Of a stretch of 64,000 bases of DNA, positions 28,892 to 38,175 are shown in pieces; position 1 is the first letter of the stretch, and the number at the start of each line of letters is the position of its first letter. The DNA comes from Pseudorhodoplanes sp. Its GTDB lineage: Bacteria > Pseudomonadota > Alphaproteobacteria > Rhizobiales > Xanthobacteraceae. The position numbers and the translations under genes were made by a program. The notes under the pieces are model-generated. The model was given only the letters and a program-made list of their open reading frames with translations, ran no database searches and was not told where the DNA came from. The stretch covers positions 3,573,730 through 3,637,729 of the forward strand of contig JAVSMS010000001.1 in assembly GCA_032027085.1 (NCBI GenBank), written 5' to 3'.

Positions 28892-29009
28892 GGGGTCCTC
28901 TTATCCGAGCAGCCGGATGTGGAAAAGCCATGACCGCCGATTCGGCTGCCGGGAAGAGATATTGCCCGCTTCCTGCTAGCATTTCCGCTGGCTGATTCGC
29001 GAAGATGCA

Positions 29010-29873
29010 ATGCCCGAACCCAACGACCGGACCATGAGTACGGACTCCCTGGCGCGCGAGGATATCGACTTGCGCGGGCTGATCCGTCTGGCGAGCTGGG
29101 GCGCCGCAGCCGCGGTTGCCCTGTTGCTAGCGGTCTTCGCGACACGCTCCGACATCGGCAGCCGGCGCATGACGGCCATGTTCGGTCCGGCGTCAGGGGC
29201 ACAGACCGCGCGGCTGCAAGCCGAACTCTCGCCGGCCGCGACCCGCACCGCCGAACTCGAATTTGAAACCCAGCAGATGGCGGTCGCTGTGCGTTCTCTT
29301 TCGGCCGACCGCGACCGCCTGCTCGCGCGTGTCACCGTGCTCGAGCGAAATCTGGACGATGTGACGGGCTCAATTTCCCGACAGGCGAAACCGACGACGG
29401 AACCGTCACCGAAGCCCGAAGCTGTCGCGCAGACGGACACGACGCAGTCCGTTCCGGGTCCGGTTGCCATCGGCCCGTCGCTCGTTGCCACGATATCTTC
29501 GCCGCTGACCATTCCCTCGCCATCGCCGCAGGTACTGGCGAGCGTCGGGCTACCCTCCATTCCGACAATTGACGACGAAGAAAATACCGCGACGCGCACC
29601 GACTTCGGCGTCGATATCGGCAACGGTCCCAATCTGAAGACCCTGCGCAACGCATGGGTGTCCATCAAGCGGAGTCATGCCGATCTGTTCGAGGGACTTT
29701 ATCCGGTGGTCGCCGTCCGCGACGGCGGCAAACCCGGTTCGGTCGAATTGCGGCTGATTGTCGGGCCGCTGAGCAATGCCGCGGCTGCCGCGCGGCTCTG
29801 TGGTCGCGTGGCGAATGCCGGCATGTCATGCCAGCCGGCGATTTTCGACGGGCAGCGCCTCGCCTTGCGCTGA
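29010..29873 (+). CDS. Single-pass membrane protein with coiled coil and SPOR-like C-terminus
   Basis: Unnamed protein of 287 residues. One transmembrane helix lies at about 30-45 (AAAAVALLLAVFATR). A predicted coiled coil spans about 70-120 (LEFETQQMAVAVRSLSADR, VTVLERNLDDV). A Pro/Thr-rich linker precedes a C-terminal domain of about 80 residues (LRNAWVSIKRSHADLFEG...LRLIVGPLSNAAAAARLC). The last part resembles the SPOR fold (peptidoglycan binding at division sites) by its G-x-L-x-x-x-x-A-A pattern. The periplasmic-facing C-terminus fits. An ATG at 29034 is an alternative start. Its function is not established. Confidence 0.7.
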   Translation: MPEPNDRTMSTDSLAREDIDLRGLIRLASWGAAAAVALLLAVFATRSDIGSRRMTAMFGPASGAQTARLQAELSPAATRTAELEFETQQMAVAVRSLSADRDRLLARVTVLERNLDDVTGSISRQAKPTTEPSPKPEAVAQTDTTQSVPGPVAIGPSLVATISSPLTIPSPSPQVLASVGLPSIPTIDDEENTATRTDFGVDIGNGPNLKTLRNAWVSIKRSHADLFEGLYPVVAVRDGGKPGSVELRLIVGPLSNAAAAARLCGRVANAGMSCQPAIFDGQRLALR

Positions 29874-29902
29874 GCCGTCGGCTGCGGTCATAGTGCCGCC
29901 TC

Positions 29903-30301
29903 ATGCAGAACCCGAAGACCCGTCCGCTTTTCATGCCGACGCCGCGCCAGACAAACTGGCTGATCGCCGCCGGATTGCTGTCTGTCGGCTATGCGCTCTA
30001 TCTGCGATATCTGGCCATCGAACTCTCGACCGTCGGCCTTGCCTGCCAGGCCGGCTTGCAGACTTGGCTTTGCTTCACCCGCAAGGTCGTCATCGCGCTG
30101 TTTTCGAATTCGGTCTTCGGCTTTGTTGCGCTGGGCGCGGCCCTGCTCAATTTGATCCGCCCCTCGCTGGTCCTGTTCGCTATCGGGCTGGTCGCTGCCG
30201 GTTTCGGCATTGTCCTTTACAATGTCGGACTGTCGGCATTGTCCGTGGGACTTCTGATCCTCAGCCTGGCGCGGCCGCGTCCCTCGACCGGAACAGAATA
30301 A
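29903..30301 (+). CDS. Small hydrophobic membrane protein, unknown
   Basis: A 132-residue protein with four predicted transmembrane helices (about 18-35, 50-68, 70-90 and 95-122) and two cysteines (LACQ, LCFT) close to the first periplasmic loop. No family was recognised with confidence. It starts 29 bp after the SPOR-like gene on the same strand, suggesting cotranscription. Its last 41 bp overlap the 3' end of the ndvC-like gene on the other strand. Confidence 0.65.
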   Translation: MQNPKTRPLFMPTPRQTNWLIAAGLLSVGYALYLRYLAIELSTVGLACQAGLQTWLCFTRKVVIALFSNSVFGFVALGAALLNLIRPSLVLFAIGLVAAGFGIVLYNVGLSALSVGLLILSLARPRPSTGTE

Positions 30302-31901
30302 CGGCAAGCGCCACGATCAAGGCGCAGAACCAGACCGACTGCCAGTTCGCGAGGGTTTCGTTGAACACAATGTAGACGGCCGACAGGACAAGCGTTGCTG
30401 CGGATACGATCTCGGCCGCGCCATGCCTGCGTCCCGGCGCAGCCGTCGTCAGCGACAGCAGCAGGAACGGAGTAACGGCCGCAGACAGCGGCGCGTAAGG
30501 GAAATCCTTGTAGCGCGGATCGAAGACAAGGCCGAGCGCGACCTGGATCGCCACCAGTGTCAGCGCAACAAGCAGCAAGCCCAGCGCGATCGCCAGCGGG
30601 CGACGCGATTCCGGTCGGAATGTCGCGAGCACGACGGCAAAAGATGGGATCGTCGTTTTTTGCATCACGGCCGCCGACGCAACCGGCGGGATGGCGGCCG
30701 CCAGCAGCACCAGCGCGACGGAGCGTATCCACCCGCCAAGCCCAAGACTCTCGATGAACATCAGTTCAGTCGCCAGGATGATGAAAATTCCAGCGACGGC
30801 GGCATTCACGGCAACGGCAAGCCAGGCGCCGATGGAGGCTGTCAAAGACCCGGTGAGGCGCAGGCGCGCGATCCCGGCTGCGGCGAAGACGAGCCCCGCC
30901 AAGAGAATTCCGGCGATGGCCTGCCGCTGCCAATGCGGATGGTTCGATACCGCGACCCCCCAGGGAAATTTCTGCTCGCGTGTCCTCGCATCGAACAGGC
31001 CCCAGTAGCCGCCGACCGTTCCCTCGAGTCGACGCTTCCAGGGCTGATCGAATGCTTCGATCACGTTGATGCGGAAATTGTCGCGCTTGGCGAGCGCGAG
31101 AACGCCCTGGATGACCAGCGCCTGATTGGCGAGCGACGGCAGCGCCCCTTCGCGCATGCGCCCGGCGCTGGGCCAGCCGGTTTCACCGATTAGGATATCC
31201 TTGTTGGGGAACGCGGCGACCATTCGCCGGCGAATGGAATCCACATGCGCCACCGCCTCATTGGCGGGAATTGGGAAGTCCTCCCAATACGGCAGGATGT
31301 GAATGGTGATGAAGTCGACTGCATCATAGATTTCGCGATGTCGAAGCCAGAACTCCCAGACATCGGCATAGGTCACCGGCATGCTCACCTGTGCCTTCAC
31401 CCGGCGGATGATGCCGGCAAGATCGGTCGCGGATATTTCACCACGCAGCAAGACTTCATTGCCGACCACGACGGTCTGAATCACGTCCGGAAAACGCTTT
31501 GCCAGTGAGATGGTGGTCGCGATCTGCGCTTCATTCTTGGCCGCTATGCTCGACAGCCAAAGGCCATGAATGACCTTCATCCCGTGCTTGCGCGCGATTT
31601 CCGGAATCTGCTCGAGGCCATGCTCGATCGAATAGGTGCGCACACAGTCGGTCAGGCTTTTGAGGCGCGCCAGATCCTCATCGATCTGCCAGGCCGGAAT
31701 ATGCGTCCCCTCCGACAGCGGGTTTTGGTCTCCGCGAAAGGGCGCATAGGACACGCAGTGCAGCTTCTCGCCTGCAACCAGCGGCGCCGCAGGCATCGGC
31801 ACGGCCATCCCTATCCACCACCAAGCTGCCCCGACAACAGCGGCAGCAGCGGCCAGAAGTCCAAGCGGGATCGTCAACGAGATAAACAAACGTTCATACA
31901 T
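30261..31901 (-). CDS. ndvC: NdvC-like beta-(1,6)-glucan synthase/transglycosylase (GH17 domain, membrane)
   Basis: Membrane protein of about 546 residues. The ATG at 31901 is chosen; the frame is open to a GTG at 31961. After an N-terminal anchor, a glycoside hydrolase 17-like domain carries both expected glutamates: VVVGNEVLLRGE at about 142-153 and ILIGETGWPSAG at about 234-245. About eight to nine transmembrane helices follow to the C-terminus. In Bradyrhizobium japonicum, NdvC is required for the beta-(1,6) linkages of cyclic beta-glucan. The ndvB-like gene lies about 0.9 kb away on the other strand, which supports the call. Confidence 0.8.
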   Translation of the reverse strand: MYERLFISLTIPLGLLAAAAAVVGAAWWWIGMAVPMPAAPLVAGEKLHCVSYAPFRGDQNPLSEGTHIPAWQIDEDLARLKSLTDCVRTYSIEHGLEQIPEIARKHGMKVIHGLWLSSIAAKNEAQIATTISLAKRFPDVIQTVVVGNEVLLRGEISATDLAGIIRRVKAQVSMPVTYADVWEFWLRHREIYDAVDFITIHILPYWEDFPIPANEAVAHVDSIRRRMVAAFPNKDILIGETGWPSAGRMREGALPSLANQALVIQGVLALAKRDNFRINVIEAFDQPWKRRLEGTVGGYWGLFDARTREQKFPWGVAVSNHPHWQRQAIAGILLAGLVFAAAGIARLRLTGSLTASIGAWLAVAVNAAVAGIFIILATELMFIESLGLGGWIRSVALVLLAAAIPPVASAAVMQKTTIPSFAVVLATFRPESRRPLAIALGLLLVALTLVAIQVALGLVFDPRYKDFPYAPLSAAVTPFLLLSLTTAAPGRRHGAAEIVSAATLVLSAVYIVFNETLANWQSVWFCALIVALAVILFRSRDAAAPG

Positions 31902-32119
31902 GCGAATGAAGAGCCAGGCGCCTGAAGGTAGGGAAACAGAAAGCTTCGATGCTTTAAGCACAAGTGCGGCTGCCGCTGGACAAAAGTTTGGAAGTTGGAT
32001 TTCCTTTTATCCTGCAAAGCCGTGCGGCAAGGCGCCGTATTGCTGACCGATTTAGATGAGAATTTGCGTCCGCTCAGAGCTGGATTCCCTGGCCCGACCT
32101 ATCGAGAAATCACACCACC

Positions 32120-32614
32120 ATGTCCGTTCGCGTCCTGCGCCTCTTACCCGCGCTTTGTCTTGCGGGAGTACTTGCTGCGGCTGGCAGCCAGCCCGCATTC
32201 GCCCAGAGCGGCGGCGATCAAGGAGCCGCTGACAAGGCGAAACAACAGCCGAGTGGCGAGGCCAAGAAAGAGCCTTCGCAGCGCAAGGCGGACGACTTGA
32301 TGGAGGTGTCCCGTCAGATTACCGGCCCGGCGGGCAATCCGGAATGCGTCTGGCTCGGCCGCCGGGTGGTGAATTTGCTCTGGCGCGACGACATGGACAC
32401 CGCTTTCCGTCATCTTGATCTTTATGACCGCTTTGGATGCCCGGGCGGGCACATTCAGGCGACCTTCCGCTGCGTCGTCAGGCAGGGTTCGATCGACCCG
32501 AAAGCACCAGATACCCTGCAGGGACGGGTGAACACCTGTTGGGTCAATCCTGCGGCACCGCCGGCGCCGGCGGCTGCAGCAAATTCACCGCAATCCGGAA
32601 CATCCACACAGTAA
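32120..32614 (+). CDS. Small secreted protein of the beta-glucan locus
   Basis: A 164-residue protein with a signal peptide (LLPALCLAGVLAAAGSQPAFAQ), a charged low-complexity linker, and a compact domain with four cysteines (PECVWLG, RFGCPGG, FRCVVRQ, NTCWVNP). The tail is Pro/Ala-rich. Similar small proteins beside ndvB/ndvC in Bradyrhizobium are commonly annotated as beta-1,3/1,6-glucan biosynthesis proteins; that is recalled, not searched. It lies between the divergent ndvC-like gene and the ndvB-like gene, on the same strand as the latter. A periplasmic accessory role in glucan synthesis is inferred. Confidence 0.72.
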   Translation: MSVRVLRLLPALCLAGVLAAAGSQPAFAQSGGDQGAADKAKQQPSGEAKKEPSQRKADDLMEVSRQITGPAGNPECVWLGRRVVNLLWRDDMDTAFRHLDLYDRFGCPGGHIQATFRCVVRQGSIDPKAPDTLQGRVNTCWVNPAAPPAPAAAANSPQSGTSTQ

Positions 32615-32768
32615 AAGAGTTGTCTGTCCGGCTGCGTGCGGCGTCATTAAAACGCCACGTCCGGATTTAAATTGTAGAGCCGCCTCGTTCGAGGTATTTT
32701 GCATCGCAGCAGGCGCCTTCCCAGGGGACGGGGTGGACGCCTTCCTCACAGCCCCGTTGGTCTAGCGT

Positions 32769-35528
32769 ATGATGCGCCTCGCCGTTTTCGTCGTCGCGCT
32801 TGTGGCAATTGTGCATACGGCACTCTGGGCTCTCGCTGAAAAGCGGGTAGCTGCGCCCGATATCGAAGGGCCGCTCGCCAGCGTTTCTTACGCTCCGTTT
32901 GCAGGCGCGACGCATGCAGACAAGACACAAACATCTGCCGCGCAGATTCGTTCCGACTTGCGCATACTCGCTCCGATCACGCGCGCGGTGCGTACCTATT
33001 CGTCTACGCAAGGCGTCGAATTGGTGCCGACCATTGCGAATGAATTCGGATTGAAGGTGACTGCCGGCGCCTGGCTCGACAACGACGCCAAGCGCAATGA
33101 ACGTGAAATTCGCTCCGTCATCGATCTGGCGCGGCGCAATTCCAACATTCATGGCATTGTCGTCGGCAACGAAACTGTGTACCGCGGCGAGACTGTTCTC
33201 ATCGGCGATGAGAAACTCGACCTTACCCCTGAGGAATTGAAGAACCTTCAGGACACGGAAGCTTCGGGCGATGCGATGCGCATCAACCGCGCCAAGGAAG
33301 ACATCAATGTTGCCCGCCTTATCAAGGTGATTCAGCGGGTCAAGCGCGAAACGCAGGTACCGGTGACCACCGGTGAAATCTGGAGCGTGTGGCGCGATCA
33401 TCCCGAACTGGCATCGGCCGTCGATTATATCGCCGTACACATCCTCCCCTACTGGGAAGGCGTACCCGACGCGAACGCCGTCGACAAAGGCATTGGCGGC
33501 TACCAAGAGCTGCGTCGTATGTATCCCGGCAAGCGGATCGTCATTGCCGAGTTCGGTTGGCCAAGTGCGGGCTACAACCTGAAAGATGCCAATCCCGGAC
33601 GCTTCCAGCAGGCCAGCATATTGCGCGATTTCGTTGCCCGCGCGGATGCGCTTGGCATCGATTACAACATTGTTGAAGCCATCGATCAGCCCTGGAAGGT
33701 GTTCGAAGGAAGCGTCGGCGCCTACTGGGGCATGTTCGATGATGCCCGCCAACAGAAATTCGCCTTCAGCGGACCGCTCACCGATCCGGATCACTGGCGG
33801 CAGATGCTGCTCTCGGTCCTCCTCGGATTGCTTCTGTCATTGCCCGTCCTTGCAATGACCGGCGCGACCTTCGGTCAGGCCGCCCTGCTTGCGGTATCCG
33901 CGCACGCGGTCGGCGCCTGGTTCGCCACAGTTTTTGGCTTTTGGAAGGGCCACTATTTTGTCCCGGGCTCCGCCTTCGCGCTTGGTCTCGGCGTCACGCT
34001 GCTCGTGCCTATGGTGATGATCGCATTTGCACGCATGGAAGAGATCGCGGCCATCGCCTTTGGCCGCAAGCCGCAACGCCTGATCGTCTCGCCACCGTTG
34101 GCACCCGAAGGTTTCGGCCCGAAAGTCTCGATTCACATTCCCGCCTACAAAGAGCCGCCGGAAATGTTGAAGGCGACGCTCAATGCGGTGGCGAGCCTCA
34201 CCTATCGGCATTTCGAATGCATCGTCATCATCAACAACACGCCGGATCCGGCCTTCTGGCAGCCGATCGAGGAGCATTGCCGTGCGCTCGGCGACCGCTT
34301 CAAGTTCGTGCGTGAGGACAACTTGCAGGGGTTCAAGGCCGGCGCGCTGCGCCTGGCGCTGACGCAGACGGCGCCCGATGCCGAAATTATCGGCGTGATC
34401 GACGCTGACTATATCGTCACGCCCGACTGGCTGACCAATCTTGTTCCGGTCTTCGCCGATCCGAAGGTCGGCCTGATCCAGGCGCCGCAGGATCACCGCG
34501 ACGGCGACCGCAGCGTCATGCATTACGCGATGCAGGGCGAATATGCCGGCTTCTTCGACATCGGCATGGTCCAGCGCAACGAAAAGAACGCCATCGTCGT
34601 GCACGGCACCATGTGCCTGATGCGCCGCGAGGCGTTGGCCGCCGCCGGCAACTGGTCGAGCGACACGATCTGCGAAGACACCGACCTCGGCCTAACCATG
34701 ATCGAACTTGGCTGGAAGACGCATTACACCAACCGCCGCTACGGCTTCGGCCTGCTGCCCGACACGTTCGGCCAGTTCAAGACGCAGCGTCACCGTTGGG
34801 CCTATGGCGGCATGCAGATCGTCAAGAAGCACTGGCGGCGTTTTTTGCCCGGCGTATCGAGTCTCAACCGCGAGCAGAAACGCGAATTCCTGCTCGGCTG
34901 GCTGAACTGGCTGGGAGCCGAGTCGCTTGGCGTCGTCGTCGCCATCTTCAATCTGCTCTGGGTTCCGGTCGTCGCATTTGTCGGCATCGCTATCCCGGAC
35001 AAGATACTCACCATTCCGATTATCGCCTCGTTCGCGGTGTCGGTGCTGCATTTCATGACGCTCTATCGCCTGCGCGTCGACATCAACAAGAAGCAGACCT
35101 TCGGCGCGGTGATTGCCGCGATGTCGGTGCAATGGACGGTGGCGCATGCGGTGTGGGACGGTCTCGTTAAGGACCACCTGCCCTTCGCGCGCACCGCGAA
35201 AGGCGGCCGCGGCCGCCTGAAGACTGACTTCCAGGCCTTCTGGGAAGCGGTGATCGGCGGACTGCTCGTTCTTGGCGCCGCGATTCTGGTCGCCACCAAC
35301 GACCGGCAGGTCAGCGAAATCTACGTCTTCGCCTTCGTGCTGATGATCCAGAGCCTGCCGTTCCTGGCGGCGACGATGATCGCGGCCTTCGACGGCAACC
35401 GGGTCAACGACTTCGCCTATTGGGCCGAACTGCGCAGCCGCGCCGTCGCGCTCGGCAAACGCCGCCCGGCGCTTGCCAAGGCGATCGCTGAAGCGCCCGC
35501 GGACAAGCAGATGGAAACGATTCAGTAG
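32769..35528 (+). CDS. ndvB: NdvB-like beta-glucan synthase: GH17 domain fused to GT2 glycosyltransferase
   Basis: Large inner-membrane enzyme of 919 residues. An N-terminal anchor is followed by a GH17-like domain (VVGNETVYRGE at 131-141, VIAEFGWPSAG at about 258-268). Membrane segments lie near 345-440. The cytoplasmic GT2 domain has VIDADYIV (about 541-548), CEDTDLG (about 633-639) and the QRHRW processive motif (about 672-676). More helices complete the C-terminus. This order matches B. japonicum NdvB, which makes cyclic beta-(1,3)(1,6)-glucan for hypo-osmotic adaptation and nodulation. The first codons (ATG ATG) give equivalent starts. A perfect palindromic terminator follows. Confidence 0.85.
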   Translation: MMRLAVFVVALVAIVHTALWALAEKRVAAPDIEGPLASVSYAPFAGATHADKTQTSAAQIRSDLRILAPITRAVRTYSSTQGVELVPTIANEFGLKVTAGAWLDNDAKRNEREIRSVIDLARRNSNIHGIVVGNETVYRGETVLIGDEKLDLTPEELKNLQDTEASGDAMRINRAKEDINVARLIKVIQRVKRETQVPVTTGEIWSVWRDHPELASAVDYIAVHILPYWEGVPDANAVDKGIGGYQELRRMYPGKRIVIAEFGWPSAGYNLKDANPGRFQQASILRDFVARADALGIDYNIVEAIDQPWKVFEGSVGAYWGMFDDARQQKFAFSGPLTDPDHWRQMLLSVLLGLLLSLPVLAMTGATFGQAALLAVSAHAVGAWFATVFGFWKGHYFVPGSAFALGLGVTLLVPMVMIAFARMEEIAAIAFGRKPQRLIVSPPLAPEGFGPKVSIHIPAYKEPPEMLKATLNAVASLTYRHFECIVIINNTPDPAFWQPIEEHCRALGDRFKFVREDNLQGFKAGALRLALTQTAPDAEIIGVIDADYIVTPDWLTNLVPVFADPKVGLIQAPQDHRDGDRSVMHYAMQGEYAGFFDIGMVQRNEKNAIVVHGTMCLMRREALAAAGNWSSDTICEDTDLGLTMIELGWKTHYTNRRYGFGLLPDTFGQFKTQRHRWAYGGMQIVKKHWRRFLPGVSSLNREQKREFLLGWLNWLGAESLGVVVAIFNLLWVPVVAFVGIAIPDKILTIPIIASFAVSVLHFMTLYRLRVDINKKQTFGAVIAAMSVQWTVAHAVWDGLVKDHLPFARTAKGGRGRLKTDFQAFWEAVIGGLLVLGAAILVATNDRQVSEIYVFAFVLMIQSLPFLAATMIAAFDGNRVNDFAYWAELRSRAVALGKRRPALAKAIAEAPADKQMETIQ

Positions 35529-35549
35529 CGCCGCTGCACTCGAAAAATG

Positions 35550-35577
35550 AAAACGCCGCCCGATCGGGCGGCGTTTT
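35550..35577 (+). terminator. Rho-independent terminator after ndvB-like gene
   Basis: A perfect palindrome, AAAACGCCGCCCGA followed by its complement TCGGGCGGCGTTTT, gives a GC-rich stem flanked by A and T runs. It lies between the ndvB-like gene and the convergent M20 gene and could stop transcription from both sides. Confidence 0.88.
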
Positions 35578-35606
35578 GCTATAACAACGTACGTTCCTGC
35601 CGGCTG

Positions 35607-36782
35607 TTACGCCGGCAGCGCTTTCTCCACCAGGCGAGCCCAATAGGACGCGCCGATGGGAATGATCTCGTCATTGAAGTTGTATTTGGGGTGATGCAGC
35701 CCGGCGCTGTCGCCATTGCCGACGAAGATGAACGCGCCCGGCCGCGCATTCAGCATGAAGGAAAAGTCCTCCGCGCCCATCACCGGCAGGATATTTTCGT
35801 CGACACGCTCCTTGCCGACGATCTCGCTCGCGACCGATCCCGCGAAAGCCACCTGATCCGGGTGATTGCGGGTGACTGGATAGCTGCGCTTGTATGCCAC
35901 CGTTGCCTTCGCCCCGTGCGCCCTGGCAACGTTCTCGACGATCTCGCCGACGCGCTTCTCAACCAGGTCCTGCACCTCCGGCGTCAGGCTGCGGCAAGTG
36001 CCGCGCAGCAAAGCCGTCTGCGGGATGACATTGTTGGTCGAGCCGGCCTGGAACTGGCATATCGACACGACCGCCGAATGCAGCGGATCGACGTTGCGCG
36101 ACACAATCGACTGCAACTGATTGACGATCTGCGCTCCGACCATAACCGGATCGACGGTGAAATGCGGTCGCGCCGCATGGCCGCCGCGGCCCTCGATCTC
36201 GATATCGATATGGTCCGCCGCCGCCATGATCGGTCCCACGCGCATCGCGAATTGGCCCGTGGGAATGCCCGGATAATTGTGCATCCCGTAGACTTCCTCG
36301 ATGCCGAACCGCTCCATCATGCCGTCGGCGACCATCAGCTTGCCGCCGCCGCCGCCTTCCTCGGCTGGCTGGAAGATCACGACCGCGGTGCCGGCGAAAT
36401 TGCGCGTCTCGGCGAGGTATTTCGCGGCACCCAGCAGCATTGCCGTATGGCCGTCATGGCCGCAGGCATGCATCTTTCCCGGAATGGTCGACTTGTACGG
36501 CAGGTCGTTCGCTTCCTCGATCGGCAGCGCGTCCATGTCCGCGCGCAATCCGATCACCTTGGCGCGCCCGCCGTTGGCCGGCCTGCGGCCCTTGATCACG
36601 CCGACCACGCCGGTGCGACCAATCCCCGGCACGACCTCATCGCAGCCGAACGCCTTGAGCTTCTCCGCCACAGACGCCGCCGTGCGGTGCACATCGAAAT
36701 CCAATTCCGGATGGGCATGCAGGTCATGCCGCCAGGTGGTGATCTCGGGATGAAACTCGGCGATGCGATTCACGATTGCCAT
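35607..36782 (-). CDS. M20 family amidohydrolase (hippurate/N-acyl-amino-acid hydrolase type)
   Basis: Metallo-aminoacylase of 391 residues. The dinuclear metal motifs are present: MHACGHDGHTAMLLGA at about 104-119, PAEEGGGGGKLM at about 139-150 and LHHPKYNFND near the end. The lid/dimer domain contains GRGGHAARPH. It belongs with M20D hippurate or indole-acetyl-amino-acid hydrolases (HipO/ILL-like) and is predicted to be cytoplasmic. Its true N-acyl amino-acid substrate is unknown. Confidence 0.85.
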   Translation of the reverse strand: MAIVNRIAEFHPEITTWRHDLHAHPELDFDVHRTAASVAEKLKAFGCDEVVPGIGRTGVVGVIKGRRPANGGRAKVIGLRADMDALPIEEANDLPYKSTIPGKMHACGHDGHTAMLLGAAKYLAETRNFAGTAVVIFQPAEEGGGGGKLMVADGMMERFGIEEVYGMHNYPGIPTGQFAMRVGPIMAAADHIDIEIEGRGGHAARPHFTVDPVMVGAQIVNQLQSIVSRNVDPLHSAVVSICQFQAGSTNNVIPQTALLRGTCRSLTPEVQDLVEKRVGEIVENVARAHGAKATVAYKRSYPVTRNHPDQVAFAGSVASEIVGKERVDENILPVMGAEDFSFMLNARPGAFIFVGNGDSAGLHHPKYNFNDEIIPIGASYWARLVEKALPA

Positions 36783-37170
36783 TGGGCCGGAACTCTCAAT
36801 TACGGGCGGAAATTCGAAGGAGCGGGATCTCGCGTCAACCTAGGCAATTCCCGCCGCGCTGACGAGCCCATGGCCGAAACCGGCCTGTCAAATCTGCGGC
36901 ACGCGTTCTCAGAGCCCATCGCCGCGTCTCGGTTCCACTTATGTTCCGGCCGCACCGCTTCACTTCCATCTCCAACCCCGACGGCTTTCGGAAAGGCTGC
37001 ATCTGCCCCAACCAAAGCCCTCCGGGAACGGAATTTTCCGTTGTCCGGGCCGCCCATTCGGCTTATGTGTCCGCCCAGCCGGTCGCGCCCTTCGGGTCTT
37101 ATCCAGTCCCTTACGGCCCGGCCTCTGCACGGCGGCCACCGAACTCCGCCAGGCACCAGACACTCAACGC
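36783..37170. other. Gene-free 388-bp spacer upstream of tRNA-Lys
   Basis: The spacer between the M20 gene and the tRNA holds overlapping open frames on both strands (for example 36941-37180 plus and 36800-37156 minus), but none has a recognisable product or a good start signal. The plus frame runs into the tRNA. No repeat or convincing promoter was found by eye. Confidence 0.5.
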
Positions 37171-37246
37171 GAGCCCGTAGCTCAGTCGGTAGAGCATTTG
37201 ACTTTTAATCAAAGGGTCCCGGGTTCGAATCCCGGCGGGCTCGCCA
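37171..37246 (+). tRNA. tRNA-Lys (anticodon UUU)
   Basis: Complete cloverleaf. The acceptor stem GAGCCCG pairs with CGGGCTC (37236-37242), the discriminator is G37243, and CCA is encoded at 37244-37246. The D-arm is AGCTCAGTCGGTAGAGC. The anticodon stem TTTGA/TCAAA encloses loop CTTTTAA with anticodon TTT at 37204-37206. The T-arm is GGGTTCGAATCCC-type. There is no intron. No integrase or direct repeat flanks it, so there is no sign it is an integration site here. Confidence 0.97.
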
Positions 37247-37269
37247 GTGTTCTTTGATCGCTCGGCGAT

Positions 37270-37983
37270 TCACTTCTGGGTTTGTGCGGCCTTTGCCGTC
37301 CGCATCACAGCGACCGCCTGTTCGACGCGCCTTTCTCTCGCCGCGCGGCGCTGCATGGACGCTTGCTTCACCGCTTCGACGATCTCGGGCGTCGAGGTGA
37401 ATGGCGTGCCGCCGGGAAATGGCGGCGCCGGATCGTATTCGATCTGCAACTGAATCTTTTGCGCGATCTCCTTGCCAGCCACGTCGCTGACCACGCGCAG
37501 CGCCATGTCGATGCCGGAGGTGACTCCGCCGGAAGTGTAATATTTCCCATCGACCACCATCCGGTCGTGACTGGGGATTGCGCCAAAATGCGCAAGCAGA
37601 TCGCGCGCCTGCCAATGTGCGCCGGCCCGGCGCCCGGTCAGCAGACCGGCGGCCGCCAACAGCAGTGAGCCGGTGCAAATGCCGAATACATGCCTGGCGG
37701 CATCGGCCTGATCGCGCGCGAATTGCACCCAGGCTGGGTCAACCATGGCATCGTCGATTCCGGTGCCGCCTGGCACCACGAACAGATCCGGGCGCTGCGC
37801 CGCCTCGCGCGTCACGGTCGGCAGAATGGTCAGGCCGCGATCGGTGCGGACCGGATCGAGCGAGGCCCCCACCAGTTCGACCGTCCAGCCGGGAACGCGT
37901 GCCAGCACCTCGAATGGTCCGGTCAGATCGAGCTGGACCATGTCCTTCACCAGAACCATGTTCACCAGAAATCTGCCGCTCAT
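37270..37983 (-). CDS. DJ-1/PfpI family protein, isonitrile hydratase-like
   Basis: Class I glutamine-amidotransferase-like fold, about 237 residues from the ATG at 37983 (frame open to 38055). The nucleophile is Cys103 in FGICTGSLLLAAAGLL, followed by Thr104. An early Asp19 in QLDLTGPFEV matches the aspartate used by Pseudomonas isonitrile hydratase (InhA). RRAGAHW and VTSGIDMALRVV are also typical of that branch. There is no HTH domain, so it is an enzyme type rather than a GlxA-like AraC regulator. Isonitrile hydration is the best guess. Confidence 0.78.
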   Translation of the reverse strand: MSGRFLVNMVLVKDMVQLDLTGPFEVLARVPGWTVELVGASLDPVRTDRGLTILPTVTREAAQRPDLFVVPGGTGIDDAMVDPAWVQFARDQADAARHVFGICTGSLLLAAAGLLTGRRAGAHWQARDLLAHFGAIPSHDRMVVDGKYYTSGGVTSGIDMALRVVSDVAGKEIAQKIQLQIEYDPAPPFPGGTPFTSTPEIVEAVKQASMQRRAARERRVEQAVAVMRTAKAAQTQK

Positions 37984-38175
37984 GCCGGCACCTTTCACCG
38001 CATGCAGGGCCCTGTTGCAGTGCGGCATCATGTGCCGCCCTCGGCCATAGAGCAAATTGAAATCAAATCCTTCGGCTCACCACGAAACAATCCTCAAGGC
38101 GTCGTGATACTGCCACACAGGGTGGATAGCTTTTGGCGACGGTGGATGGGGTAGCTAGACTTGAAGGAGGAGGTC

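Noticed and set aside
36941-37180. Possible 79-codon gene upstream of tRNA-Lys
   Set aside because: It runs into the tRNA, has no start signal, and its composition is not protein-like.
37171-38160. tRNA-Lys as a genomic island attachment site
   Set aside because: No integrase, no 3' tRNA repeat and no composition change is seen on either side.
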